Source of the DNA: Nitrosopumilales archaeon
GTDB taxonomy: Archaea > Thermoproteota > Nitrososphaeria > Nitrososphaerales > Nitrososphaeraceae
Direction: 5' to 3'
DNA: 10,161 bases
NCBI GenBank assembly: GCA_009665115.1
Contig: WJXE01000065.1
Span: forward strand, 1 to 10,161
The translations under genes and the position numbers were made by a program. The notes under the pieces are model-generated. The model had not been told where the DNA came from, did no database searches, and saw nothing but the letters and a program-made list of their open reading frames with translations. Positions 1-6,294 of the stretch are shown here, one piece after another. Positions within the stretch are counted from its first letter, which is position 1. The number at the start of each line of letters is the position of its first letter.

Positions 1-282
1 ACTTTTTTTGGAGTCAACGGCGAAGACCTTATCATCAAACTCGATGAACTCGGGATCGCTGCCTCCACCGGATCCGCTTGTTCGTTAAGGCATCAGAGGC
101 CATCACATGTCCTAAAGGCTATGGGATTCTCGTACGCGGAGTTAACTGGCTCTCTTCGTTTAAGCATCGGCATCTTAAATACCAAGCAGGAAATAGATCA
201 GGCTGTTTCAATTTTGTCACAGGCAGTGGAAGAATTACGAAAACTTTCTCCATTCGAATTAGGAACTGATGAACAAAATTGA
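1..282 (+). CDS. iscS: Cysteine desulfurase, group I (IscS/NifS type), C-terminal fragment
   Basis: This is the final 93 codons of a PLP-dependent cysteine desulfurase, open from the first base of the window to TGA at 280-282; the N-terminal three quarters, with the PLP lysine, lie outside. The family removes sulfur from cysteine as an enzyme-bound persulfide for Fe-S cluster and tRNA thiolation pathways in the cytoplasm. The active-site cysteine is visible in ASTGSACS (Cys codon 79-81), followed nine residues later by the family's P-S-H-V-L-x-A-M-G, then S-L-R-L-S-I-G and a helical tail ending in E-L-R-K-L-S-P-F. The STGSAC motif is group I; group II (SufS) enzymes have R-x-G-H-H-C. The loop after the cysteine reads LRHQR where SGSLE is common, with length conserved. 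No IscU-like scaffold gene follows, and the next genes are convergent. The iscS name reflects the family; the exact paralogue is uncertain. Confidence 0.93.
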   Translation, partial: TFFGVNGEDLIIKLDELGIAASTGSACSLRHQRPSHVLKAMGFSYAELTGSLRLSIGILNTKQEIDQAVSILSQAVEELRKLSPFELGTDEQN

Positions 283-499
283 TCGACAGCGGTATTATCT
301 CCTATCTGGCAATTTCATGTGTATTTGGCAAAAACATCATCTCCATGTATCGGTACACATGGTTGAGTTTTGAGCTACCATATGTTAATATGAAAATGGA
401 CGAGTGGAGCAGATTCAGCAACGAGACCCATTCTTTCGTTTTTACCTGCCGCCGTTGATGCCAGAGAGAGATGTGTAATTTGAGGGACGCCATACCCGA

Positions 500-516
500 C
501 CTATAGCGCGTATAGG
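500..516. repeat. Short inverted repeat CCTATA-5-TATAGG
   Basis: CCTATAGCGCGTATAGG has perfect 6-bp arms around a 5-base GCGCG centre. It stands alone in the gap between convergent genes. It could be a protein-binding dyad, but a dyad of this size can also occur by chance, and no real gene is seen immediately beside it. Confidence 0.3.
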
Positions 517-708
517 CAAATAAGGTTCTTAACTTTGTTGTGTTGAACGATTACGAACGTGAGCTCACAAAGAAATGTAGCTTAGATGATAAATTTAGGT
601 CCTTGAGAAGAGTACTTCGTAGCAAGGCGCTCCTATGTTATACTCGATGAAAATGACAACCTGAATAGACCAATTATCAGCAAATCAAGGATGTTCTAAA
701 GTAAGCAG

Positions 709-723
709 TAAAAACCAAAAAGA
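709..723 (-). terminator. T-rich terminator after accB
   Basis: On the minus strand, 13 bases past the accB stop, the sequence reads TCTTTTTGGTTTTTA: two runs of five T separated by GG. Archaeal RNA polymerase terminates at such oligo-T tracts without needing a hairpin, and none is obvious here. It fits as the end of the pccB-accC-accB transcript. Confidence 0.6.
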
Positions 724-735
724 CAGGCAAATCCT

Positions 736-1245
736 TTACTCGATTATTGCGACAACGTCGTACCGGCCTACTGTCGTCCCTTGTTTGACCTTTATTTCAC
801 GTATGTTGCCATCTTTATGCGCTTTTATTGCTACCTGCATCTTCATAGATTCGAGTATTATTACAGAGTCACCGGCCTTCACGACTGATCCTGCATTTAG
901 TACTATGTTTACTACTCTGCCAGGAATTTGGCTGGTTAAATTGTTATTTCCGACAGAGACTGTCGACGATAACGTCTTGTAAATCAAGTCAGCAAATCTG
1001 AAGTGTTTTTTTATTGTCAATGGGTGCCCATCGAGAAGAATCGTTGTTTCAGAGCTGTTAGATCGAAGTATCTTCGCGTGATGAAATGAATTCTCAAATA
1101 TGAATTCAACTTCGTCTGTGCCCGATTTCAGGAGCCGGACTTGATACTCTTTTCGATTTATCTTTAATATAACCAATCCATTGCTGAGTGAATGGACTAC
1201 TTCTCCATCTACTTCCTGTTGCGCCTCAGCTACCTTAAACTCCAC
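736..1245 (-). CDS. accB: Biotin carboxyl carrier protein of acetyl-/propionyl-CoA carboxylase
   Basis: This 169-residue protein carries biotin between the carboxylase and carboxyltransferase subunits encoded just upstream. Residues about 105-169 form a biotinyl/lipoyl domain: an IPGRVV entry strand, the NAGSVVKAGD turn, and the biotinylation motif ESMKM at 132-136 with the acceptor lysine at 135 (codon 841-843). Residues about 20-90 are a beta-rich region resembling the BT-like domain that precedes the carrier domain in propionyl-CoA carboxylase alpha chains; that match is inferred by eye. The start is a GTG overlapping the 3' end of accC by 11 nt, with GGAG five bases before it, which indicates translational coupling. 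Stop is TAA. In thaumarchaea the subunit serves acetyl-CoA and propionyl-CoA carboxylation in the 3-hydroxypropionate/4-hydroxybutyrate cycle. Confidence 0.93.
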   Translation of the reverse strand: MEFKVAEAQQEVDGEVVHSLSNGLVILKINRKEYQVRLLKSGTDEVEFIFENSFHHAKILRSNSSETTILLDGHPLTIKKHFRFADLIYKTLSSTVSVGNNNLTSQIPGRVVNIVLNAGSVVKAGDSVIILESMKMQVAIKAHKDGNIREIKVKQGTTVGRYDVVAIIE

Positions 1246-2734
1246 TATTGCTCCGCCCCAGGGTCTTCCAGCTCGAGGCCCTCGCGCTTTTCTTCATAGC
1301 GGAGAAATCGCCCCCTGTTCTCCTAATGGATTCTGATTGCAGGAGTATCGCGGCTATTGCCACTAAGGCATTCCTTTTAGACATATCCCTGTATTCTCTG
1401 CGCATTACATCTAGCATGTTCAACCTATCAAGATAATCTGTGGAGAGATCTCCTCTGATAAAATCAGCGTTATTCATTATTGTTTCATGTAAAGGTATAG
1501 TCGTGTTAACGCCCTCGACACTAAACTCCCTCAATGCATTTTTCATTCTCGAGCGAGCTTCTTGACGGTCTTGACCCCACGTGATTATTTTTGCGACCAA
1601 GGAGTCGTAATAACCCGATACAGTACATCCAGGGTAAAGGTAGCTATCTACTCTAATTCCAGGGCCTTGCGGGAGATTGCATTGGCCAACCGTGCCGACC
1701 GAGGGTGCGAAGTCGTAAAAAGGATCTTCTGCATTGATTCGGCATTCAATAGAACATCCATGCATTTTGAGATCGCGTTGCTTAAACGAAATTTCTTCCC
1801 CTTGAGCTATGGAAATTTGTAGCTTTACAAGGTCTAATCCAACCTGAAGTCTAGAATTTATCTCGATAAAATAAAAATTTCCGTCTTTATCTCGCAAGAA
1901 TTCCGCTGTGCCAGCGTTGAGGTAATTTACGATGTCGGCCGCTTTGATTGCAATTTCTCCTATTCGTTGCCTCGTTTCTGCGCTAACCACGGGGGAGGGT
2001 GACATTTCGATCAGTTTCTGATGCCTCCGTTGGATAGAACATTCACGTTCAAATAGATGCCTAGTGTTCCCATATGAATCTCGAACAAGTTGAAATTCTA
2101 TATGCCTTATCCGTTCGAGACCCTTCTCGACATAGAGCGCGGCCTTCCCGAAAGCAGCCTTTGATTCGGCGGCAGCGATCTCGAATTCCTGTCTTAACTG
2201 CTTCTCGTCTTTTACTAGTCTAATACCCCTACCGCCACCGCCAAATGCTGACTTTAAGAGAACTGGATAACCAATGTTACGAGCAATGCTCTCTGCCTTG
2301 TCAACGTCATCAATAATTCCGTCACTGCCAGGAATAACCGGTATGTTTGCCTTCTTCATTAGTGCTTTGCATTTCATCTTGTCACCTGTCACAGCCATGG
2401 CTTTACTGTTTGGCCCTATGAAGATGATACCCTTCTTCTCGCACGTATCTGCAAAATTTTCATCCTCAGATAAAAATCCGTAGCCTGGGTGAATCGCATC
2501 TGCTCCAGCCGTCGTTGCAGTTTCAATAATTTTTTTCGTATTGAGGTAGCTTTCTGAAGCAGCAGAGGGACCGATGTGATACGCTTCGTCAGCTCTTTTT
2601 ACATGGAGAGATCGCGCATCTTCGTCGGAGTAAACGGCGATGGCCTTAATTCCCAGCTCCTTGGATGCACGGATAATTCTAAGAGCTATCTCGCCTCGAT
2701 TTGCAATTAAAATGCTGGAAATAACTCGGCCCAT
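1235..2734 (-). CDS. accC: Biotin carboxylase subunit of acetyl-/propionyl-CoA carboxylase, with a 9-residue gap in the active site
   Basis: The 499-residue protein belongs to the ATP-grasp biotin carboxylases, which use ATP and bicarbonate to carboxylate the biotin on AccB. Visible in order: N-domain ILIANRGEIALRI (8-20), HPGYGFLSE (82-90), the glycine-rich ATP lid KSAFGGGGRG (161-170), RHIEFQ (210-215), CSIQRRHQK (232-240), GTAEFL (275-280), the signature FIEINSRLQV (289-298), ECRINAEDPF (330-339) and GYYDSLVAKI (374-383). Residues about 450-499 are a poorly conserved tail. Homologues normally read RLQVEHPVTEMVTG; here V298 is followed directly by G299, so nine residues (27 nt at the 1840/1841 junction) are absent, including the glutamate equivalent to E. 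coli AccC E296. Glu291, Asn293 and Arg295 remain. As read, activity is doubtful. ATG start 15 nt after the pccB stop, with GGGGCGAG upstream; it overlaps accB by 11 nt. Confidence 0.92.
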   Translation of the reverse strand: MGRVISSILIANRGEIALRIIRASKELGIKAIAVYSDEDARSLHVKRADEAYHIGPSAASESYLNTKKIIETATTAGADAIHPGYGFLSEDENFADTCEKKGIIFIGPNSKAMAVTGDKMKCKALMKKANIPVIPGSDGIIDDVDKAESIARNIGYPVLLKSAFGGGGRGIRLVKDEKQLRQEFEIAAAESKAAFGKAALYVEKGLERIRHIEFQLVRDSYGNTRHLFERECSIQRRHQKLIEMSPSPVVSAETRQRIGEIAIKAADIVNYLNAGTAEFLRDKDGNFYFIEINSRLQVGLDLVKLQISIAQGEEISFKQRDLKMHGCSIECRINAEDPFYDFAPSVGTVGQCNLPQGPGIRVDSYLYPGCTVSGYYDSLVAKIITWGQDRQEARSRMKNALREFSVEGVNTTIPLHETIMNNADFIRGDLSTDYLDRLNMLDVMRREYRDMSKRNALVAIAAILLQSESIRRTGGDFSAMKKSARASSWKTLGRSNSGV

Positions 2735-2749
2735 TATTCTCGCCCCTAT

Positions 2750-4303
2750 CTACAAATTTATGTTGCCGTGTTTTCTTAACGGTCTAGAATCCTTCTTGTT
2801 TGCAAACGCATCTAGTGAATGGATTATCATTGGCCTGGTCTCTGCAGGATCTACTACTGCATCAATGATACCTTTTTCGGCTGCTATGTATGGATTAGCA
2901 AACTTATCGCGGAATTCCTTGGCCAGTTTCTTTTTAGTAGTCACAGCATCAGGAGATTGTTTCAAATCTCTTCTATGTATTATTGTAATGGCTGCCTCGG
3001 GACCAAGAACGGCGATTTCAGCGGTAGGCCATGCACAATTCAAATCCGTACCTAAATTTTTACTTCCCATTGCAATATACGCACCACCATACGCTTTACC
3101 AACTATACAAGTTATCTTAGGAATTGTCGCCTCACAGTATGCAAAAAGTAGCTTGCTGCCGTGTCTAATTATTCCATTGCTTTCTTGATCGGCTCCAGGC
3201 AGATAACCAGGAGTATCCACAAGAGTAACAATTGGGATATTAAATGAATCACAAAATCTAATAAAACGCGCTGCCTTGCACGACGAATTGATATCCAATG
3301 CGCCGGCTAGGTACATAGGTTGATTAGCTACAATTCCGACAGACCTGCCACCCATCCGTGCAAACCCTACAATTATATTCTCTGCAAACAATTCGTGAAC
3401 TTCAATAAATTCGCCGCTATCCGCAATCGACTTTATAATTTGCTTCATGTCGTATTGCTCATACGGATTTTCAGGCAATATGTTCACAAGGTTTGGATCG
3501 ATTCTATTTACATCGTCGGTTGTCTCAAACAGGGGAACCTCCTCAGCATTGTTCTGGGGAATATAAGACAATAGTGTCTTAATTTTATCTATGCAATCAT
3601 ACTCATTTTTGGCCACAAAATGTGCTACGCCTGATTTTGAGGCGTGCGTTCTAGCACCGCCTAATTCTTCGAATGATACATCCTGGCTCAGGACTTCTTT
3701 TACTACTTCCGGGCCGGTTACGAACATCTGACCAACATTTTCCACCATTATGACAAAATCAGTCATGGCTGGAGAGTATACTGCTCCACCTGCACAAGGG
3801 CCCATACTGGCTGTAATCTGGGGAATTACACCTGAAGCCATTGTATTTCTAAAAAAGATATCGCCGTACCCGTCTAAGCTCATCACACCCTCCTGAATTC
3901 TGGCGCCCCCGGAGTCTATAATACCGATGAGTGGCGCGCCAGATTTCAATGCGTGATCCATTAACTTGGAAACTTTTCTTCCGGCCATTTCGCCCAAGGA
4001 ACCTCCTAAAATTGTAAAGTCATAGGCATATAAGAAAACCCGACGGCCGTTCACAAAGCCAAACCCGGTGACAACACCGTCTCCATAGTATTTTTTTTCG
4101 TTTGTATCTTCGCTCCGAGATGTAACATATTTGTCTATCTCAACGAATGTATTTGCATCCAAAAGAATGTCAATTCGTTCTCTGGCTGTTAACTTGCCTT
4201 TCGAGTGTTGAGCTTCGACCTTCTCCGCTCCGCCGCCACCCTCCGCCAATTTTTTCAGATGATACAGTCGCTTGATTTTTTCATCGTGCATGTAGAAATG
4301 CAT
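2750..4303 (-). CDS. pccB: Acetyl-/propionyl-CoA carboxylase, carboxyltransferase beta subunit
   Basis: This 517-residue carboxyltransferase moves CO2 from carboxybiotin to acetyl-CoA or propionyl-CoA. It is full length, with both crotonase-fold halves: N-half motifs KLTARERIDILLD (37-49), IDSGGARIQEGV (129-140) and the first oxyanion region GPCAGGAVYSPAMTDF (168-183); C-half motifs DTPGYLPGADQE (363-374), IRHGSKLLFAY (379-389), the second oxyanion region KAYGGAYIAMGSKNLG (403-418), AWPTAEIAVLGPE (424-436) and the typical terminus KHGNINL. No lesion is seen. It leads the cluster, with accC 15 nt downstream, so all three carboxylase parts are co-transcribed. Start choice: ATG at 4303 is the longest. 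A second ATG four codons in (4291, MHDEKIKRL) fits homologue lengths and sits just downstream of the transcription start expected from the box A at 4321-4328, so a leaderless or short-leader start at 4291 is a fair alternative. Confidence 0.95.
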   Translation of the reverse strand: MHFYMHDEKIKRLYHLKKLAEGGGGAEKVEAQHSKGKLTARERIDILLDANTFVEIDKYVTSRSEDTNEKKYYGDGVVTGFGFVNGRRVFLYAYDFTILGGSLGEMAGRKVSKLMDHALKSGAPLIGIIDSGGARIQEGVMSLDGYGDIFFRNTMASGVIPQITASMGPCAGGAVYSPAMTDFVIMVENVGQMFVTGPEVVKEVLSQDVSFEELGGARTHASKSGVAHFVAKNEYDCIDKIKTLLSYIPQNNAEEVPLFETTDDVNRIDPNLVNILPENPYEQYDMKQIIKSIADSGEFIEVHELFAENIIVGFARMGGRSVGIVANQPMYLAGALDINSSCKAARFIRFCDSFNIPIVTLVDTPGYLPGADQESNGIIRHGSKLLFAYCEATIPKITCIVGKAYGGAYIAMGSKNLGTDLNCAWPTAEIAVLGPEAAITIIHRRDLKQSPDAVTTKKKLAKEFRDKFANPYIAAEKGIIDAVVDPAETRPMIIHSLDAFANKKDSRPLRKHGNINL

Positions 4304-4320
4304 TTAATGCCTATCCTGCC

Positions 4321-4328
4321 TATATAAA
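4321..4328 (-). promoter_or_regulatory. Archaeal box A (TATA) of the pccB-accC-accB cluster
   Basis: The minus strand reads TTTATATA here, a good match to the archaeal TBP-binding box. Its centre lies about 22 nt before the first pccB ATG and about 34 nt before the second. Archaeal transcription usually begins 25-27 nt after the box centre, which puts the start near 4298, between the two ATGs. No separate Shine-Dalgarno motif is evident, so a leaderless or very short-leader mRNA is inferred. Confidence 0.6.
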
Positions 4329-4397
4329 TTCATTACAGAAAATGGCTACACCCAAATCTTTCTGATAAGAGCCTGCCAGCTATTGATCCTGCATTAT

Positions 4398-4410
4398 GTC
4401 ACATTGTGAC
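4398..4410. promoter_or_regulatory. Dyad GTCACA-T-TGTGAC upstream of pccB, candidate operator
   Basis: GTCACATTGTGAC is a perfect inverted repeat with 6-bp arms and one central base. It lies in the 144-base gap between the 70-residue protein gene and pccB, roughly 75-80 bp upstream of the box A. The geometry suits a dimeric helix-turn-helix regulator. That position, upstream of box A, would favour activation over direct occlusion of the promoter. Only one copy is seen in the window, so regulation is inferred. Confidence 0.4.
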
Positions 4411-4447
4411 TCAACTAAAGAATTTGAAAAAGACTCACTCCTTGAAT

Positions 4448-4660
4448 TCAGTCTCTAAGTCCTGCCCTTCCACCGCGGGCTCGGCGAAAGTAGATCATGC
4501 CTAAATTATAATTTTCAAATAAAGCCTGGAGAGCCTCAATTTCTCCCATAAGCAATCTAATCCTTAAGCTATTCCGTTCAGGATTTATCTTTAATTTTTC
4601 TAACCGTTCATTTTTTTCCACTAACATCTTTGCTATGTCTCGCTCGTAATCACTTGACAT
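4448..4660 (-). CDS. Small helical protein of unknown function (70 aa)
   Basis: I do not recognise this protein. It is highly charged and looks like two amphipathic helices (about residues 3-25 and 29-52), the first rich in Glu/Lys with leucines at coiled-coil-like spacing, followed by a basic, arginine-rich tail FRRARGGRAGLRD. There is no signal peptide, cysteine or membrane segment. The ATG overlaps by 11 nt the stop codon of the disrupted reading frame upstream (4650-4976), the kind of coupling seen for genes in one operon. This supports the start and suggests the two were once co-expressed. There is no strong Shine-Dalgarno motif; AAGG lies about 14 nt before the ATG. A run of five T follows the stop on the minus strand (4427-4431). 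A chance ORF cannot be excluded. Confidence 0.5.
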   Translation of the reverse strand: MSSDYERDIAKMLVEKNERLEKLKINPERNSLRIRLLMGEIEALQALFENYNLGMIYFRRARGGRAGLRD

Positions 4661-4976
4661 TCTTCGATGCCTTACAATTAATTCCGATTTTAATCTTTGC
4701 TATTCTATTCACATCCCCTGGTATCTCGGAGTACGTTAGCGTGTAATCGGCTTGCAGCGCAGAATCTGAGAATGCAATTATATGCACTTGGTGCTTGAAG
4801 CATCGCCTTTAATCGAATCCAAATTAGTTGCACTGTCTATAAGGTCATTCGGGATTCGTTCTTTCAGTGGGTTGCGAAATATGGATATATTATTCGCCTG
4901 AAAAATGTTATTCGGATTATGCTCGTTTGTGCAACCAACACTTAATATTTATCACTAGTCTTGCAAAAATGATCAT
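4650..4976 (-). pseudogene. Probable frameshifted small lipoprotein gene
   Basis: No single frame is long here, but three consecutive segments read like one protein of about 105-110 residues. Segment 1 starts at ATG 4976 (MIIFARLVIN). Segment 2 is open from 4948 to a TAA at 4778-4780 and begins ILSVGCTNEHNPNN. Segment 3 is open from 4808 to TGA at 4650-4652 and contains HIIAFSDSALQADYTL and EIPGDVNRIAKIKIG. Dropping one A from the AAA at the first junction gives MIIFARLVIILSVGC, a credible lipoprotein signal with an L-S-V-G-C lipobox. A compensating single-base change in the 4781-4808 overlap joins segments 2 and 3. The stop overlaps the start of the 70-residue gene. No family is recognised. 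Alternatives are sequencing indels in an intact gene, or chance. Confidence 0.4.
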
Positions 4977-4982
4977 CCATTT

Positions 4983-5017
4983 AAATAAAAAAATAACCTA
5001 GATCCAACCTGCGTTGG
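4983..5017 (-). terminator. Hairpin plus poly-T terminator after the 376-aa gene
   Basis: On the minus strand, the stem CCAAC/GTTGG with a 4-base GCAG loop (plus-strand 5004-5017) is followed seven bases later by TTATTTTTTTATTT (4983-4996). It begins 18 nt after the stop of the 376-residue protein gene. The T tract alone would suffice for archaeal termination; the hairpin strengthens the call. Confidence 0.7.
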
Positions 5018-5035
5018 TTTTGGTCTGCATCTACT

Positions 5036-6166
5036 CTAGACTTTCATTGTCCCATTCATGTTCTTTTGTAAAAGTGCAAAAAGGTCTCTCCTATTTAGTT
5101 CGTTGTACCAATATTGATTATAATGACTAACAGTCAGGAACAGAAATTCTAAGAATGGTTTGTGCTGAAAATCCTCAGGAAGCATGTCAATAGCAAGCTT
5201 GGCTTCGTCGAGGTAATTTTTCCCCTTTTTAATTGTAAGTTCAAACCCTTTCTTGACATCTCCGCTCAAGATCGAAAAAAACAGAGGCCATGATGGAATC
5301 TTGATGCGACCATTTCTAATTGCGTCTTGGATTTCATTTCCGCAGCCCACAGATTCGCCAGCCTTTGCCATGCCTAAATGAAAAATATCAGCCAGTGGTC
5401 GACGATTTAGTGCCATGTTTCTACCAGCTGTTCCCATTATTGCTCGGTACTTCTTGTAACAACCTATCATATTCTCGTCGCTTATCGATTCAGGTTTTGT
5501 TTTCAGTTTTGCATCTATATATTGGCCAATTCTTGCGTCCTTAAAGCCTTCTTCGAAGGCCTTTAAGATAGATTCTCCACCTTGTGAAATTTTTTGCCTT
5601 GCGATCTCGAGGATGTACGGATTCATCAATTTGTAGTCATCCAGGTAGTCGAGGTCCTCATCTTTATCAATGATCCTGTCCATCGGTTCACTAAGATCAA
5701 TAGCAATAATATGGCCATCTATAATCGCGTTCCTCATTTCCGTCGGAACCGTTTCTTTTTGATATTGTGATGCACCGTCAAATAACGCGTGTAGTACGGG
5801 GAAGGTCATGATTACAAAATTAGAATTTAAGAGCCTGTCCACACGGTCGGCCAGTACCTCGGGTTTTGAAATTCTTGCCCTCACCTCATCGATTTTGTGA
5901 TCGTCTAAGCCTAATTCAGGCGATCCCATTTCCTCGGTAAATTTCTTAAGTGTAGTTGATGGATTAGTGTCAGAAATGATCTGCGTGTGTAAGGAAAGTA
6001 AATATCTCTTCGTGAAATCTCGAAATTCTTGTTCATTATTTTGGTTATATTTATGAAATTGCTTGTAACCCTTCTCACGTAGGATAATATGTTTTATAAT
6101 ATCTTTCCCTGATTTAGTACTCATCAGAGCGCTTTTCTTGAAGATGAATTCGTCCTTACTGCTCAT
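5036..6166 (-). CDS. Unrecognised 376-aa cytoplasmic protein
   Basis: I do not recognise a family. The product looks soluble and mostly helical, with no signal peptide or clear membrane span. The N-terminus is basic (about residues 1-40). A strongly acidic stretch rich in Asp/Glu lies at about 157-178, and the C-terminal third is aromatic-rich (PSWPLFFSIL at 291-300; FLFLTVSHYNQYWYNEL near 341-357). Two cysteines are visible (236 and 275), each in a G-C context (IGCYKKY, VGCGNE), too few for an obvious metal site. The gene is probably monocistronic: box-A-like sequences lie within 35 bases upstream and a hairpin/poly-T terminator follows. It lies downstream of the ribosomal operon on the same strand, across a 128-base gap. 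A start at codon 15 (ATG 6124) is possible, but the first ATG fits the promoter spacing. Confidence 0.85.
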   Translation of the reverse strand: MSSKDEFIFKKSALMSTKSGKDIIKHIILREKGYKQFHKYNQNNEQEFRDFTKRYLLSLHTQIISDTNPSTTLKKFTEEMGSPELGLDDHKIDEVRARISKPEVLADRVDRLLNSNFVIMTFPVLHALFDGASQYQKETVPTEMRNAIIDGHIIAIDLSEPMDRIIDKDEDLDYLDDYKLMNPYILEIARQKISQGGESILKAFEEGFKDARIGQYIDAKLKTKPESISDENMIGCYKKYRAIMGTAGRNMALNRRPLADIFHLGMAKAGESVGCGNEIQDAIRNGRIKIPSWPLFFSILSGDVKKGFELTIKKGKNYLDEAKLAIDMLPEDFQHKPFLEFLFLTVSHYNQYWYNELNRRDLFALLQKNMNGTMKV

Positions 6167-6178
6167 GTATGCGTTTCA

Positions 6179-6199
6179 ATATATTAGCTCGTTATTTAA
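6179..6199 (-). promoter_or_regulatory. Candidate promoter of the 376-aa gene
   Basis: Two AT-rich, box-A-like elements lie upstream on the minus strand: TTAAATAA (6192-6199), centred about 29 nt before the ATG at 6166, and TAATATAT (6179-6186), centred about 17 nt before it. The first has the spacing for a leaderless transcript starting at or near the ATG; the second is too close unless translation starts later. No Shine-Dalgarno motif precedes the ATG, which fits leaderless translation. Confidence 0.35.
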
Positions 6200-6294
6200 C
6201 TTTAATATGGCGATATCATCAAAATACTTAGTATCGCTCAGAGATTATGTACGATTATTAGGATAACTCCTAGTAACGAAATATCCATTCCTCT

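Larger units (their letters stand above)
283..735. other. Convergent intergenic region, no recognisable gene
   Basis: This 453-base stretch lies between the 3' ends of the plus-strand cysteine desulfurase and the minus-strand accB. I see no tRNA cloverleaf, no conserved protein motif and no long open frame. The longest frame is a 63-codon minus-strand ORF at 302-493, whose product has no recognisable domain and no ribosome-binding site. A short plus-strand frame (ATG at 269, 34 codons) overlapping the end of the desulfurase gene is equally unconvincing. What is visible is the accB-side T-rich terminator, a small dyad at 500-516, a palindrome GTGAGCTCAC at 559-568, and a plus-strand pyrimidine run TTCTTTCGTTTTTA at 431-444 that might end the desulfurase transcript. 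Confidence 0.6.

Noticed and set aside
269..373. Short plus-strand ORF overlapping the end of the cysteine desulfurase, considered as an IscU remnant
   Set aside because: Only 34 codons, with none of the conserved cysteine motifs of IscU.
431..444. Plus-strand TTCTTTCGTTTTTA as the cysteine desulfurase terminator
   Set aside because: It is about 150 bases past the stop and only moderately T-rich. Possible, but not strong enough to annotate as a terminator.
302..493. 63-codon minus-strand ORF in the convergent gap
   Set aside because: There is no recognisable domain, no ribosome-binding site and an odd residue composition. A frame of this length is expected by chance.
2640..3188. 182-codon plus-strand ORF
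   Set aside because: It lies antisense to pccB and accC, both of which have strong family motifs. It is a shadow frame.
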